DNA of 10,274 nucleotides from Rickettsiales bacterium (GTDB taxonomy: Bacteria; Pseudomonadota; Alphaproteobacteria; Rickettsiales; Anaplasmataceae). The DNA is taken from NCBI GenBank assembly GCA_031286185.1, contig JAITUS010000058.1, forward strand, positions 1 to 10,274. Reading direction: 5' to 3'. The notes under the pieces are model-generated. The model saw only the letters and a list, made by a program, of their open reading frames with translations. It was not told where the DNA came from and ran no database searches. The position numbers were made by a program, and so were the translations under genes. Each line of letters begins with the position of its first letter. Position 1 is the stretch's first letter. Of the stretch, positions 1-6,352 are shown in pieces.

Positions 1-56
1 GGCCTGATTTTTTCAAATTGCTTTCGACTTATACTGCTTGGATAACTTTTCCGCAT
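1..56 (-). CDS. IS5-family transposase, N-terminal start only (partial, runs off the window)
   Basis: Read on the minus strand, an ATG at 56-54 opens 18 codons that give MRKSYPSSISRKQFEKIR before the window ends. I recognise this as the usual N-terminus of IS5-family (IS1031-like) transposases, which start MRKSYPSDISREQFE and continue into a DDE transposase. Only the first 18 residues are present, so the catalytic domain cannot be checked. The start lies 25 nt beyond the tadA stop codon, so the left end of the insertion sequence must be very close to, or inside, the end of tadA. A 7-bp inverted repeat (GCATAGA at 53-59, TCTATGC at 74-80) overlaps the transposase start. I cannot tell whether it belongs to the IS terminus. 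The family call is from memory of the N-terminus only. Confidence 0.72.
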   Translation of the reverse strand, partial: MRKSYPSSISRKQFEKIR

Positions 57-80
57 AGACACCTCATTATTAATCTATGC

Positions 81-545
81 TTATTTTACCTCATCTCTTC
101 GAGATTTTAAACAGGTTCTCAGTTTTTCAAAAAAATCTTTTAGCAAAAAAGAGCACTCTGTTTCTAATACCCCGCCATAAACTTCAGGTACGTGGTTGCA
201 AAATTGAAATATTTTAGCACCATTTTCAATTCCTCCACCTTTTGGATTATAGGCTCCAAAATATAATCGTTTAATTCTTGCAAAGGAGATAGCTTGAGCA
301 CACATTGGGCACGGTTCTAATGTTACATACACGTCAGCATCACAAAGTACTGACGTTGAAAGCAATTTACATGCTTGTTTAATCACTAACATCTCCGCAT
401 GTGCAGTTGGATCATTGGATATGTTGTGCGCGGAAGAAACAACATTGCTTCTACTCACTATCACAGCGCCTATGGGAACTTCGTCATTCTTTTGGGCAAG
501 TTTTGCTTGCTCTATTGCAAGCTCCATGTATCGGTATCTAAACAC
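81..545 (-). CDS. tadA: tRNA-specific adenosine deaminase TadA
   Basis: TadA converts the wobble adenosine (A34) of tRNA-Arg(ACG) to inosine in the cytoplasm. The 154-residue product is of normal length. It has the zinc-dependent deaminase signature: H49-A50-E51, with H49 a zinc ligand and E51 the proton shuttle, then PCPMC, where C79 and C82 complete the zinc site. The frame opens at GTG (545-543) with a weak AGAGA just upstream. The first internal ATG (codon 7, 527-525) has no visible ribosome site, so GTG is preferred, though ATG remains possible. It is the third gene after secG and pyrG, with a 23-nt gap to pyrG, and probably shares their transcript. The coding region ends next to an IS5-type element, so the last residues (about KSRRDEVK) could have been altered by the insertion. 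Cytosine or guanine deaminases share the fold, but the TAHAEM and LEPCPMC context favours TadA. Confidence 0.93.
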   Translation of the reverse strand: MFRYRYMELAIEQAKLAQKNDEVPIGAVIVSRSNVVSSAHNISNDPTAHAEMLVIKQACKLLSTSVLCDADVYVTLEPCPMCAQAISFARIKRLYFGAYNPKGGGIENGAKIFQFCNHVPEVYGGVLETECSFLLKDFFEKLRTCLKSRRDEVK

Positions 546-568
546 TTTTCTCTGTCAATCTTCTTTTT

Positions 569-2173
569 TTAAATTTTATTAACTGCTGCCTTAATAAACG
601 ATACGAAAAGAGGATGAGGAGAAAACGGTTTTGATTGAAACTCTGGGTGAAATTGCACGCCAATAAACCATAGGTGGTTTTCCAGCTCCACTGCTTCTAT
701 ACACGTTCCATCTTCTGATATACCACTGCATATCAACCCATTTTTTTCTAAATCATCTTTATAATCTAAATTAATTACGTATCTGTGTCTATGCCTTTCC
801 GAGATAGTAATGTCACTATACGCACCTGCCATTTTGGAACTTGGGCTTATATTACATTTATACGCCCCAAGTCTCATGGTTCCACCAAGGTCAATGTTCT
901 TATTGCCAGCTAGCTTAATGATTGGATGCTTACAGGTACGAAATTCTTCGGAGTGTACATCCTCAAGCTTAATGACGTCACGAGCAAATTCAATAACTGC
1001 AAGCTGCATACCAAGACATATTCCAAAAAATGGGATGTTATGCGTGCGAGCGTAACTTATTGCCGATATTTTACCCTCTACTCCATCATCGCCAAATCCA
1101 CCTGGAACGAGGATTGCATGAGAATTCTGTAATTTCTCTTCTATGAGTTTTTTGTCAATAGGTTTTTCACTCTTCTCCCTTGAGTTAATCCAATTTATTC
1201 TTACCTTGACCTTATTACTAATTGCACCATGATTTAACGCTTCAACTAGTGATTTATACGCATCGGGGAATTCAGTGTATTTTCCTACTATAGACACAGT
1301 GACTTCCTGTGTTGGGTGTCTCATAGAGTGTACTATTTGATCCCATTCAGTTAGGCTTGGTTTTGGCTTGTTCAAGCGAAAATGTTCCAAAATTTGTGTG
1401 CCAAGTCCACATTGGTTATATAAGACCGGCAGCTCATATATATGGCTCACATCAGGAGCAGGTATTACATTAGGCAAAGAAACATTACAAAGATTAGCTA
1501 TTTTTCTTCTTTGATTATCAGAAATTTCTTTCTCGCTACGACACAGTATAACATCCGGTCGCAATCCTGCAAAATTTAGCTCTCGGGCTGAATGCTGTGT
1601 TGGTTTTGTTTTTAATTCTTGCGCTGCAGTAAGGTATGGTACCAAGGTCAAGTGTATAAGGATAACTCTTTGTTTTCCAAGCTTATAGCTGATTTGACGT
1701 ATGGCTTCCAAAAAAGGTTGGCTTTCAATATCACCTACAGTTCCGCCAATTTCACATATTATAAAATCTAAACCTTTCGTACCATTAAAAATAAACGACT
1801 TGATTAAATCTGTCACATGAGGAATAACTTGCACAGTTTTGCCCAGATAATCACCACGCCTTTCTTTCTTCAATAACTCATGATATACTTTACCAGTTGT
1901 TATATTGTCGTCTTTGGTTGCTTTAATTCCGGTAAAGCGCTCATAATGCCCAAGGTCCAAATCAGTTTCGGCACCATCTTCGGTGACGAATACTTCCCCG
2001 TGCTGAATTGGGTTCATTGTTCCAGGATCAATATTCAGATACGGATCAAGTTTTCTGATACGGACCCCAAATCCATGAGCTTGAAGAAGTGCGCCTACAC
2101 TTGAAGCAACTAAACCCTTGCCAAGTGATGAAACGACCCCGCCTGTTACAAAGATAAATTTAGCTTCCTTCAT
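569..2173 (-). CDS. pyrG: CTP synthase (glutamine-hydrolysing)
   Basis: CTP synthase makes CTP from UTP, ATP and glutamine, the last step of pyrimidine nucleotide synthesis. From the ATG at 2173-2171 the protein has 534 residues, a normal length. The N-terminal synthetase domain has the P-loop-like stretch [12 protein letters not shown] at about residues 9-20, and the conserved [11 protein letters not shown] at about 141-151. The C-terminal class I glutamine amidotransferase domain has the nucleophile in FFGICLGMQ (Cys386) and the His-Glu pair in QFHPEF (His509, Glu511). All catalytic residues are present. A TTG one codon upstream (2176-2174) could also serve, but ATG forms a TGATG junction with the secG stop, which suggests translational coupling and explains the lack of a ribosome site. 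It is the second gene of secG-pyrG-tadA. Confidence 0.97.
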   Translation of the reverse strand: MKEAKFIFVTGGVVSSLGKGLVASSVGALLQAHGFGVRIRKLDPYLNIDPGTMNPIQHGEVFVTEDGAETDLDLGHYERFTGIKATKDDNITTGKVYHELLKKERRGDYLGKTVQVIPHVTDLIKSFIFNGTKGLDFIICEIGGTVGDIESQPFLEAIRQISYKLGKQRVILIHLTLVPYLTAAQELKTKPTQHSARELNFAGLRPDVILCRSEKEISDNQRRKIANLCNVSLPNVIPAPDVSHIYELPVLYNQCGLGTQILEHFRLNKPKPSLTEWDQIVHSMRHPTQEVTVSIVGKYTEFPDAYKSLVEALNHGAISNKVKVRINWINSREKSEKPIDKKLIEEKLQNSHAILVPGGFGDDGVEGKISAISYARTHNIPFFGICLGMQLAVIEFARDVIKLEDVHSEEFRTCKHPIIKLAGNKNIDLGGTMRLGAYKCNISPSSKMAGAYSDITISERHRHRYVINLDYKDDLEKNGLICSGISEDGTCIEAVELENHLWFIGVQFHPEFQSKPFSPHPLFVSFIKAAVNKI

Positions 2174-2493
2174 CAATTTTCAAAAGGAACAGAAGTAGAT
2201 TCATTTTCTTGTTTTTTTTCTAGTATAATTTTTTCTGCAATTGACTTCTTATGCACACCTTTTGAACATAATCCTGATAATAACAATGTGTTTATAATAA
2301 ATAATCCGGCAACTATAGCCGTTGTTTTGCTAAGCTGATTTGCAGAAGACTTCACCGGGATCATTGAATTGAGCCCCTGCTGTGAATTGCTAAAGCCACT
2401 CAGCGGGCTACTTCCAGGTGGCTGCAAAAGCACTAAAATTACTAGAACAACAACTAATGTTATTTGGAGTACACTGAGTATCGTTACTGACAT
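2173..2493 (-). CDS. secG: Preprotein translocase subunit SecG
   Basis: SecG is the small inner-membrane subunit of the SecYEG protein-export channel. The 106-residue product shows the family layout: a first membrane helix at about residues 5-24 ([14 protein letters not shown]), the conserved short loop with [12 protein letters not shown], then [19 protein letters not shown] as the second helix at about 57-75. A charged, low-complexity C-terminal tail follows. The GFSNSQQG stretch sits where other SecG proteins have a G/S-rich loop. It starts at ATG (2493-2491) without a clear Shine-Dalgarno site and only about 14 nt below the predicted transcription start. It is the first gene of the operon with pyrG, with which it overlaps by one base, and tadA. 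Confidence 0.92.
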   Translation of the reverse strand: MSVTILSVLQITLVVVLVILVLLQPPGSSPLSGFSNSQQGLNSMIPVKSSANQLSKTTAIVAGLFIINTLLLSGLCSKGVHKKSIAEKIILEKKQENESTSVPFEN

Positions 2494-2514
2494 TAAATAG
2501 GGCTGAAAATAAAA

Positions 2515-2543
2515 ATTTTAGAAGCGTGGAGTGCATAAGTCAA
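2515..2543 (-). promoter_or_regulatory. Promoter of the secG-pyrG-tadA operon
   Basis: On the minus strand there is a TTGACT -35 box (2543-2538), a 17-nt spacer and a TAAAAT -10 box (2520-2515). This is one mismatch per box from the sigma-70 consensus with ideal spacing. Transcription would begin near 2508, leaving a leader of about 15 nt before the secG ATG. No operator or attenuator is visible. Functional use is inferred. Confidence 0.6.
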
Positions 2544-2655
2544 GAGATCTATTCAAGTAAACGAGCGTTTTGTCAGGAGTAACAGAGATTTATTAAATAT
2601 TTTACCTTAAGATCTAATTTCTTATTATAGGAAATACACAGCAAGCAATTTACTA

Positions 2656-3332
2656 ATGGTGAAAGATTACAAAAAAGGGCATAGAAGGCGCTTAAGAGAG
2701 CAAATTATTCTGGATAATGGACAATCACTGCTCGACTATGAGGTTTTAGAGCATATTTTGTACTCAGCATACAGTAGAATTGATGTAAAGCCAGTAGCAA
2801 AGAGTTTGATAGAAAATTTTGGTAGTTTAAATAAGGTTTTTAATGCTGATTTAGAAGCACTGCGAAACATTGATGGAGTCAACAATGCAGCTATATCTGT
2901 CATTTTTTGTGCAAAACAAGCCTTTGTTCGCTCCGCAAGAGAAGAAATAAAGGACCTGCCTATAATCAATAATTGGAAAAAACTGCTTGATTACTTAAGA
3001 ATAAGCATAGGAAGCCTCAATAAGGAAAATTTTCGCGTCATTTACATAAATAAAAAGTATCGTGTAATGGCGGAAGACCTGCAAAACGTTGGTACAATAG
3101 ATCAAACTCCCTTTGTGTTAGAGAAATCATAAAACGCGCTCTTTTAATTGGCTCAATGTCTATTGTAATATCTCACAACCATCCAAGCGGAGATACACAG
3201 CCCTCAAGTAGCGATATATCCCTCACTAGGCAACTAGCGGAGGCTTGCAAAAGTGTAGGAATAGAATTAATAGACCACATTATTATCACATTCGATAGCT
3301 ATTTTAGTTTCAAGGAAAACAGGCTGTTGTGA
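2656..3332 (+). pseudogene. radC: radC, JAB/MPN domain DNA-repair-type protein, broken by a single-base frameshift
   Basis: RadC proteins have an N-terminal helix-hairpin-helix-like part and a C-terminal JAMM (MPN) metalloprotease-like domain; their cellular role is unsettled. The first frame (2656-3132, ATG start) gives KKGHRRRLRE at residues 6-15, then the HhH region around 57-85 and the start of the MPN domain (FRVIYINKKYRVMAEDLQ, 126-143). After TPFVL the frame runs into EKS-stop. The rest of the family is in the frame starting at 3120: REIIKRALLIGSMSIVISHN, then the JAMM motif H-N-H-P-x6-S-x-x-D, ending at the TGA at 3330-3332. One missing base near 3119-3121 (for example one A in TTAGAGA) explains the break. 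Restored, the protein would be about 225 residues, the normal RadC length. All JAMM residues survive, so the lesion looks recent or is a sequencing error. The site is not a homopolymer. An in-frame ATG at 3156 exists but would leave only a fragment. Confidence 0.9.
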
Positions 3333-3402
3333 AAGCTTTTATAGCTACGGTAACTTAGGTTTACCAATGTTTTGAAAGAAGGGAAATGAGTCAAAAAACT
3401 AC

Positions 3403-3431
3403 TTGACAAATCTCACCAACCCCCTTATTAT
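3403..3431 (+). promoter_or_regulatory. Orphan near-consensus promoter upstream of the left repeat block
   Basis: A perfect TTGACA (-35, 3403-3408), a 17-nt spacer and TATTAT (-10, 3426-3431) make this one of the best sigma-70-like promoters in the window. An overlapping TATAAT at 3429-3434 would need a 20-nt spacer. No recognised gene follows on the plus strand before the repeat block. The only downstream frame is a 26-codon ORF at 3476. It may drive a small RNA or peptide, or be the remnant of a promoter whose gene was lost. Whether it is active is unknown. Confidence 0.5.
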
Positions 3432-3475
3432 AATACTGAAGTTATTATTTAACTTCCCAATCTGTGCAGGTTAAA

Positions 3476-3556
3476 ATGACAAGAGAACTTGTATTTGGCG
3501 TACTATGTGCACTGCATGTCTTTTTAAAACTTCTAGTTTTTACCTATATAAGCTGA
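3476..3556 (+). CDS. Possible 26-residue hydrophobic peptide
   Basis: ATG at 3476 opens a 26-codon frame ending at TGA 3554-3556. The product begins MTRELVFGVLCALHVFLK and is largely hydrophobic, long enough for one short membrane helix. An AGG six bases before the ATG and the promoter at 3403-3431 are suitably placed. Part of the frame (FGVL plus following residues) recurs as FGVLYCLKRLISAFQLV from the plus strand near 10214 in the right repeat, so this is a repeated segment rather than a unique gene. It could equally be a decayed gene start or non-coding repeat. No function can be assigned. Confidence 0.25.
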   Translation: MTRELVFGVLCALHVFLKLLVFTYIS

Positions 3557-3857
3557 AACGCGCTTATAAGTCGTTTAAGATATCACCTAACGTCAGGTTT
3601 TAAAATAGGGAGTGGAATAACTAGCTACCACGGGGTTTTATTGTCTTTTTTTTCTGCCTGGTAAATTTCTTAAATATTATAGCTTGGACTGGTTGCATTT
3701 AAAAGCAGCTAAATTGCAGCGTTTAAGACATAAAAACGCCAATACTGAAAATAAATACTGGCTAAGGCTTCCTTTGCCTTTTCCTCCATTTGGTAAACTT
3801 CTTAATATTATAGCTGTTGCAATTTATGAACGAACATTTGTTTTTACAACAAATACT

Positions 3858-3886
3858 GTCATTCTAGCGCGTGACGCTGGAATCTA
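3858..3886. repeat. Short hairpin repeat, Wolbachia palindromic-element type
   Basis: ATTCTAGCG (3861-3869) pairs with CGCTGGAAT (3874-3882) with one G-T position, around a short GTGA-containing loop, next to TGTC. The same hairpin in perfect form is found in the right arm at 9928-9950. Such short palindromes are dispersed widely in Wolbachia genomes. Confidence 0.7.
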
Positions 3887-3949
3887 GGAATTTTATCAAG
3901 TAGGTGAGCATAAAAGTTATGTTAAATGCACCATTTTATGGAAAACTGG

Positions 3950-3972
3950 ATCCCAGTATCGAATACTGGGAT
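3950..3972. repeat. Short perfect hairpin repeat, Wolbachia palindromic-element type
   Basis: ATCCCAGTAT (3950-3959) and ATACTGGGAT (3963-3972) form a perfect 10-bp stem around a 3-nt loop, followed by GACATCAT. It matches the element at 9885-9907 and the degenerate one inside tsaB. Read on the minus strand it lies about 160 nt beyond the aldolase-like gene and is followed by a short T run, so it might also end transcription. That is inference only. Confidence 0.75.
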
Positions 3973-4112
3973 GACATCATGGGGTTGGGATGACAGGAAG
4001 AGAGGGTGCTGGAATGACACTGTCATAAAGTGAAATGAGGTTCCAGTGAGGCTACTTGGATGACATCATAGGGATTGGGATGACAAGATAGAGAGAGCAC
4101 TGGGAGGAAGAT
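3970..4112. repeat. Two imperfect direct repeats of about 50 nt, degenerate palindromic-element debris
   Basis: A unit beginning GATGACATCAT at 3970 recurs at 4059 with an 89-nt period. Both copies continue with GGG-A/T-TTGGGATGACA and a purine-rich GAGAGxG tract ending near a half-palindrome (GTGCTGGAATGAC or GCACTGGGAGG). They look like decayed copies of the dispersed hairpin repeats. They fill the space before the aldolase-like gene end. No coding frame is supported. Confidence 0.6.
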
Positions 4113-4130
4113 AATAGTGCGAAGAGCTTC

Positions 4131-4841
4131 TTACAGCTTACTTTTAATTAGTCTAACCCACGCGTGCCAATCTCTTTCACCAAGATTGCTTTCGAAAGAC
4201 AAAAGATCCTTTACAGCTTTTGAACAAATTTCTTCGCTTGGAATTGATAATTCCCTATTCATCGCTAATGTTAAACATTGAGTTTTGCACGCTTGTCCTA
4301 AGTGATATGTATAAAACATCGCTTCTTGTATAGTCCGACCACACGTTATAGATCCATGATTGCGCATTAACATCACAAAATTTTCTTTCAGATCAGCTAT
4401 TAGTCTCTTTCCTTCTGTATCATCAAGTGCCAGGGAATTATAATCATGGTAAGATACCTTATTATAAAAATGCAGTGCCCACTGACTTGTTGGAAGTAAC
4501 CCATCTTTGAGGGAGGAAACTGCCACAATAGAAGGTGTATGCAAGTGAAAAATTGCTTGAATATCTTTCCTTGCTTGATAAATAAAGCCGTGAATTATAT
4601 AACCGGTTTTATTATATTGATATTCTTTGCCTTCTATTACATCCCCATTGAATGATACCTTCATTAATGAATTTTCATTCACTTCATTAAAGCGTATACC
4701 GAATGGATAAATATAAAACGACTTTTGATCCTCAGAACGCGCCGATAGGTGAGTATATGTATGGTCATCCAGTCCCAAGTAAGATAAAATCTGATAGGCG
4801 TAGACTAAGTCCCTTTTTACCTTGCTCTTTGTTAACAACAC
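4131..4841 (-). CDS. Class II aldolase/adducin-family protein
   Basis: The 236-residue product has the fold signature of the class II aldolase/adducin family, metal-dependent proteins that in classic members (FucA, AraD) cleave or epimerise sugar phosphates. Visible motifs are the zinc-type histidines in FHLHT (H99, H101) and MRNHGS (H162). There is also [18 protein letters not shown] (77-94), [10 protein letters not shown] (114-123), VSYHDY (129-134) and the [16 protein letters not shown] helix (173-188). Where FucA has the catalytic glutamate of PSSE, this protein has KTGY, the pattern of the adducin-like branch, so classical aldolase chemistry is doubtful. The frame opens at GTG (4841-4839), with TTG one codon later and no clear ribosome site. 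It is monocistronic: degenerate repeats follow it, and a divergent P-loop gene lies 242 nt upstream. Substrate unknown. Confidence 0.85.
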   Translation of the reverse strand: MLLTKSKVKRDLVYAYQILSYLGLDDHTYTHLSARSEDQKSFYIYPFGIRFNEVNENSLMKVSFNGDVIEGKEYQYNKTGYIIHGFIYQARKDIQAIFHLHTPSIVAVSSLKDGLLPTSQWALHFYNKVSYHDYNSLALDDTEGKRLIADLKENFVMLMRNHGSITCGRTIQEAMFYTYHLGQACKTQCLTLAMNRELSIPSEEICSKAVKDLLSFESNLGERDWHAWVRLIKSKL

Positions 4842-4932
4842 AATTTTCAGCTAAGATCTTCTGAAGGTTTATACAAGATAAAGAGGCTCGTAGTAAACTC
4901 ATACTTTTAGTTTGGAGGTAAATTAGGAAGAG

Positions 4933-4959
4933 GAATTGTTAATTCTTAGTAAACAATTC
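4933..4959. repeat. Inverted repeat in the divergent intergenic spacer
   Basis: GAATTGTT (4933-4940) and AACAATTC (4952-4959) form a perfect 8-bp stem around 11 nt. It lies about 90 nt before the aldolase-like gene and about 125 nt before the kinase-like gene. No T run follows, so a terminator is unlikely. An operator or chance AT-rich symmetry are both possible. Confidence 0.35.
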
Positions 4960-5017
4960 TCTATTACATAATCTATGGAACCTGTACAGAATTTATGTCC
5001 CTGAATCACATAATATC

Positions 5018-5047
5018 TTAACTGTAAAAATAATTTTTCTATATAAT
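5018..5047 (+). promoter_or_regulatory. Candidate promoter of the P-loop kinase-like gene
   Basis: A perfect TATAAT (-10) at 5042-5047 is preceded, after an 18-nt spacer, by a weak TTAACT (-35, 5018-5023). Transcription would start near 5054, leaving a leader of about 30 nt before the ATG at 5084. The region is very AT-rich, so chance matches to -10 are common. Confidence 0.4.
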
Positions 5048-5083
5048 GTTTTAAATGTTTTAAAGTTTAAGTTTCATGTTATT

Positions 5084-5734
5084 ATGAATATAGATTTTAA
5101 CATTATAAATAATATGATAAGCATTAATACAGAGAAACAGATAACAGGAGTTTTCGTATATATTATCGGCTTTTCAGGAAGTGGTAAGCTTTCTACAGCA
5201 ATAGAATTATCTAATATGATAGGTGCACTGATTGTAAATAGCAACTTTTCCAACAATACTCAAATCCGCTCTATATATGATAATATCTTTGAATATGACA
5301 AAATCCCTAAAGAAGTCCAAGATAGAATATATAACGTTGCACAAATTATGCTTCAGGCAATAGAAGCCTATCCAATTCATTCAAAAAATTACATATTTAT
5401 CGGTGAATTGATGAAAAATAACGACTACAATATAAGGATGTATAACTTAGTAGTAGAGCTTAGTAAAAGAATGAATACAAGAATTCTTCCTATAGTGCTA
5501 AAGTGTGACCTACCTACATTACAAAAACGCATTAAATTAAAAAGACAAAGGGAAAATAAGAAGGTTACTAACATGAGCAGTATTATAGAGAAATTTAGGA
5601 CTCGTAATTTATTTATACCACCGAATGCCATAGAAATAGAAAATTCAAATATGAGTATAAAAGAAGTAGCCGAAGAAATAACAAATCAGATGTACAGACT
5701 TAGTCAAATCGATAGAGTTTACGCAAAAGGGTAA
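5084..5734 (+). CDS. Small P-loop NTPase, shikimate-kinase-like (function unknown)
   Basis: The 216-residue product starts with a Walker A loop, IIGFSGSGKLSTAIELS at about residues 27-43 (K35). The residue after the lysine is Leu, with Ser/Thr at the next two positions, as in a group of small uncharacterised kinase-like proteins carrying GKLT. A Walker-B-like strand is NYIFIGELM (102-110). The C-terminal part, LPIVLKCDLPTLQKRIKLKR then a basic stretch, NLFIPPNAIEIENSNMSIKEV (about 135-195), has the layout of nucleoside or shikimate kinase-type proteins: a lid with arginines, then a strand and a 'S-xx-E-V' helix. The phosphate acceptor is unknown. Zeta-toxin or phosphotransferase relatives cannot be excluded. 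ATG at 5084 is the only sensible start. It stands alone on the plus strand and ends flush against the tsaB stop. Confidence 0.7.
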   Translation: MNIDFNIINNMISINTEKQITGVFVYIIGFSGSGKLSTAIELSNMIGALIVNSNFSNNTQIRSIYDNIFEYDKIPKEVQDRIYNVAQIMLQAIEAYPIHSKNYIFIGELMKNNDYNIRMYNLVVELSKRMNTRILPIVLKCDLPTLQKRIKLKRQRENKKVTNMSSIIEKFRTRNLFIPPNAIEIENSNMSIKEVAEEITNQMYRLSQIDRVYAKG

Positions 5735-6352
5735 TTATAATAATTTCATATACTGAGGCTCATTTAAATATAGAGCGTCGACCCCATTTAATTTTTGTTT
5801 ATTTTCTAGCCTATAACGGACCAATAGTCCTGCATGGCTAGCATTTAACTCTGGTAGATTGCAATCCACATATGTGATGCAGTTATTGTCTGTCGTCCCA
5901 GTACCTATCACGCACTGGGATCCAGCAGCCGCAACTGGCTCTGACAGCGGCAATAAATTGAAATCAAATAACTGCGTGTAAAACCCTTGAGCATTTTTGA
6001 TTATGGCTCTGATATTTTTTTTACTGTTTGCACAAAGCAAGGATATTGCATACGCCTGAACTTCCAGTGCACTCACTCCGTATAACGGCTTATTCGTAGC
6101 AAGATTTATGCCTTTTGCAGCCGATATACCAACTCTAATTCCAGTAAAACTTCCTGGTCCAACCACTACCACTAAATGGTCTATTTTATCGTAGTTATAA
6201 TCGTGCTTATTGAACAGAGTGTTCAAAATTTGAAAAAATGTTTCTGCGTGATTATTGCTGGTGGAGTCGCGCTCTACAAAACAATTGCCATCATGGTCAA
6301 TTATCGCAATCGAACTACCAGCACCTACAGTATCAATTGCTAGAATAGACAT
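5735..6352 (-). CDS. tsaB: tRNA threonylcarbamoyladenosine biosynthesis protein TsaB
   Basis: TsaB is the inactive Kae1-like partner that scaffolds TsaD and TsaE in making t6A at position 37 of ANN-decoding tRNAs. The 205-residue product starts [17 protein letters not shown] (ASKHA-type strand) and holds the hallmark [21 protein letters not shown] at about 61-81. [12 protein letters not shown] (91-102) and a C-terminal [12 protein letters not shown] follow. The ATG (6352-6350) overlaps the stop of the upstream symporter gene by one base (TAATG), implying coupled translation. The 3' end abuts the stop of the convergent kinase-like gene with no spacer, so there is no room for an ordinary terminator before the opposing gene. 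Residues 143-154 ([11 protein letters not shown] region) are encoded by a sequence resembling the dispersed palindromic element. Confidence 0.92.
   Translation of the reverse strand: MSILAIDTVGAGSSIAIIDHDGNCFVERDSTSNNHAETFFQILNTLFNKHDYNYDKIDHLVVVVGPGSFTGIRVGISAAKGINLATNKPLYGVSALEVQAYAISLLCANSKKNIRAIIKNAQGFYTQLFDFNLLPLSEPVAAAGSQCVIGTGTTDNNCITYVDCNLPELNASHAGLLVRYRLENKQKLNGVDALYLNEPQYMKLL
5893..5924. repeat. Palindromic-element-like sequence inside tsaB
   Basis: TCCCAGT (5896-5902) and ACTGGGA (5914-5920) form a 7-bp stem flanked by GTCG and TCCAG. This closely follows the consensus of the intergenic hairpins here (GTCATCCCAGT...ACTGGGATCCAG). It is read in frame as residues 143-154 of TsaB. 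It may be an in-frame inserted element or a coincidental match; see findings. Confidence 0.55.

Larger units (their letters stand above)
3544..3972. repeat. Left arm of a large interspersed inverted repeat (partner at 9885-10264)
   Basis: This block matches the reverse complement of 9885-10264. Exact shared stretches, in order, include 30 nt (3551-3580 with 10227-10256), 21 nt (3701-3721 with 10087-10107) and 23 nt (3826-3848 with 9962-9984). The two hairpins at its right end are shared as well. Diverged spacers lie between the matches. Inside the arm a short unit is repeated twice in the same direction, at 3660-3684 and 3792-3815 (GGTAAA[T/C]TTCTTAA followed by TATTATAGCT), with a 132-nt period. 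A 67-codon frame (3684-3887) lies in the block and is judged non-coding. The pair brackets the aldolase-to-PAS gene segment. Confidence 0.85.

Noticed and set aside
810..1132. Plus-strand frames opposite pyrG
   Set aside because: They lie antisense to a full-length, well-conserved CTP synthase and have no domain of their own.
2575..2655. Promoter for radC in the AT-rich spacer
   Set aside because: TATTAT-like -10 boxes occur near 2625-2631, but no -35 box fits at 16-18 nt, so the match is too weak to list.
3684..3887. 67-codon plus-strand frame in the left repeat arm
   Set aside because: It lies entirely in the repeat block. The frame is not kept in the right-arm copy, there is no ribosome site, and the product resembles no protein family I know.
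3858..4112. Possible CRISPR array from the repeated GATGACA and hairpin units
   Set aside because: The copies are few, diverged and unevenly spaced, there are no unique spacers of constant length, and no cas gene is present. They fit dispersed palindromic elements.
5084..5734. Kinase-like gene as the zeta toxin of a toxin-antitoxin pair
   Set aside because: No small antitoxin gene precedes or overlaps it, and the zeta-specific substrate-binding motifs are not recognisable.
5735..5760. Rho-independent terminator between the convergent kinase-like gene and tsaB
   Set aside because: The stop codons touch, and no GC-rich stem with a T run is visible in either direction.
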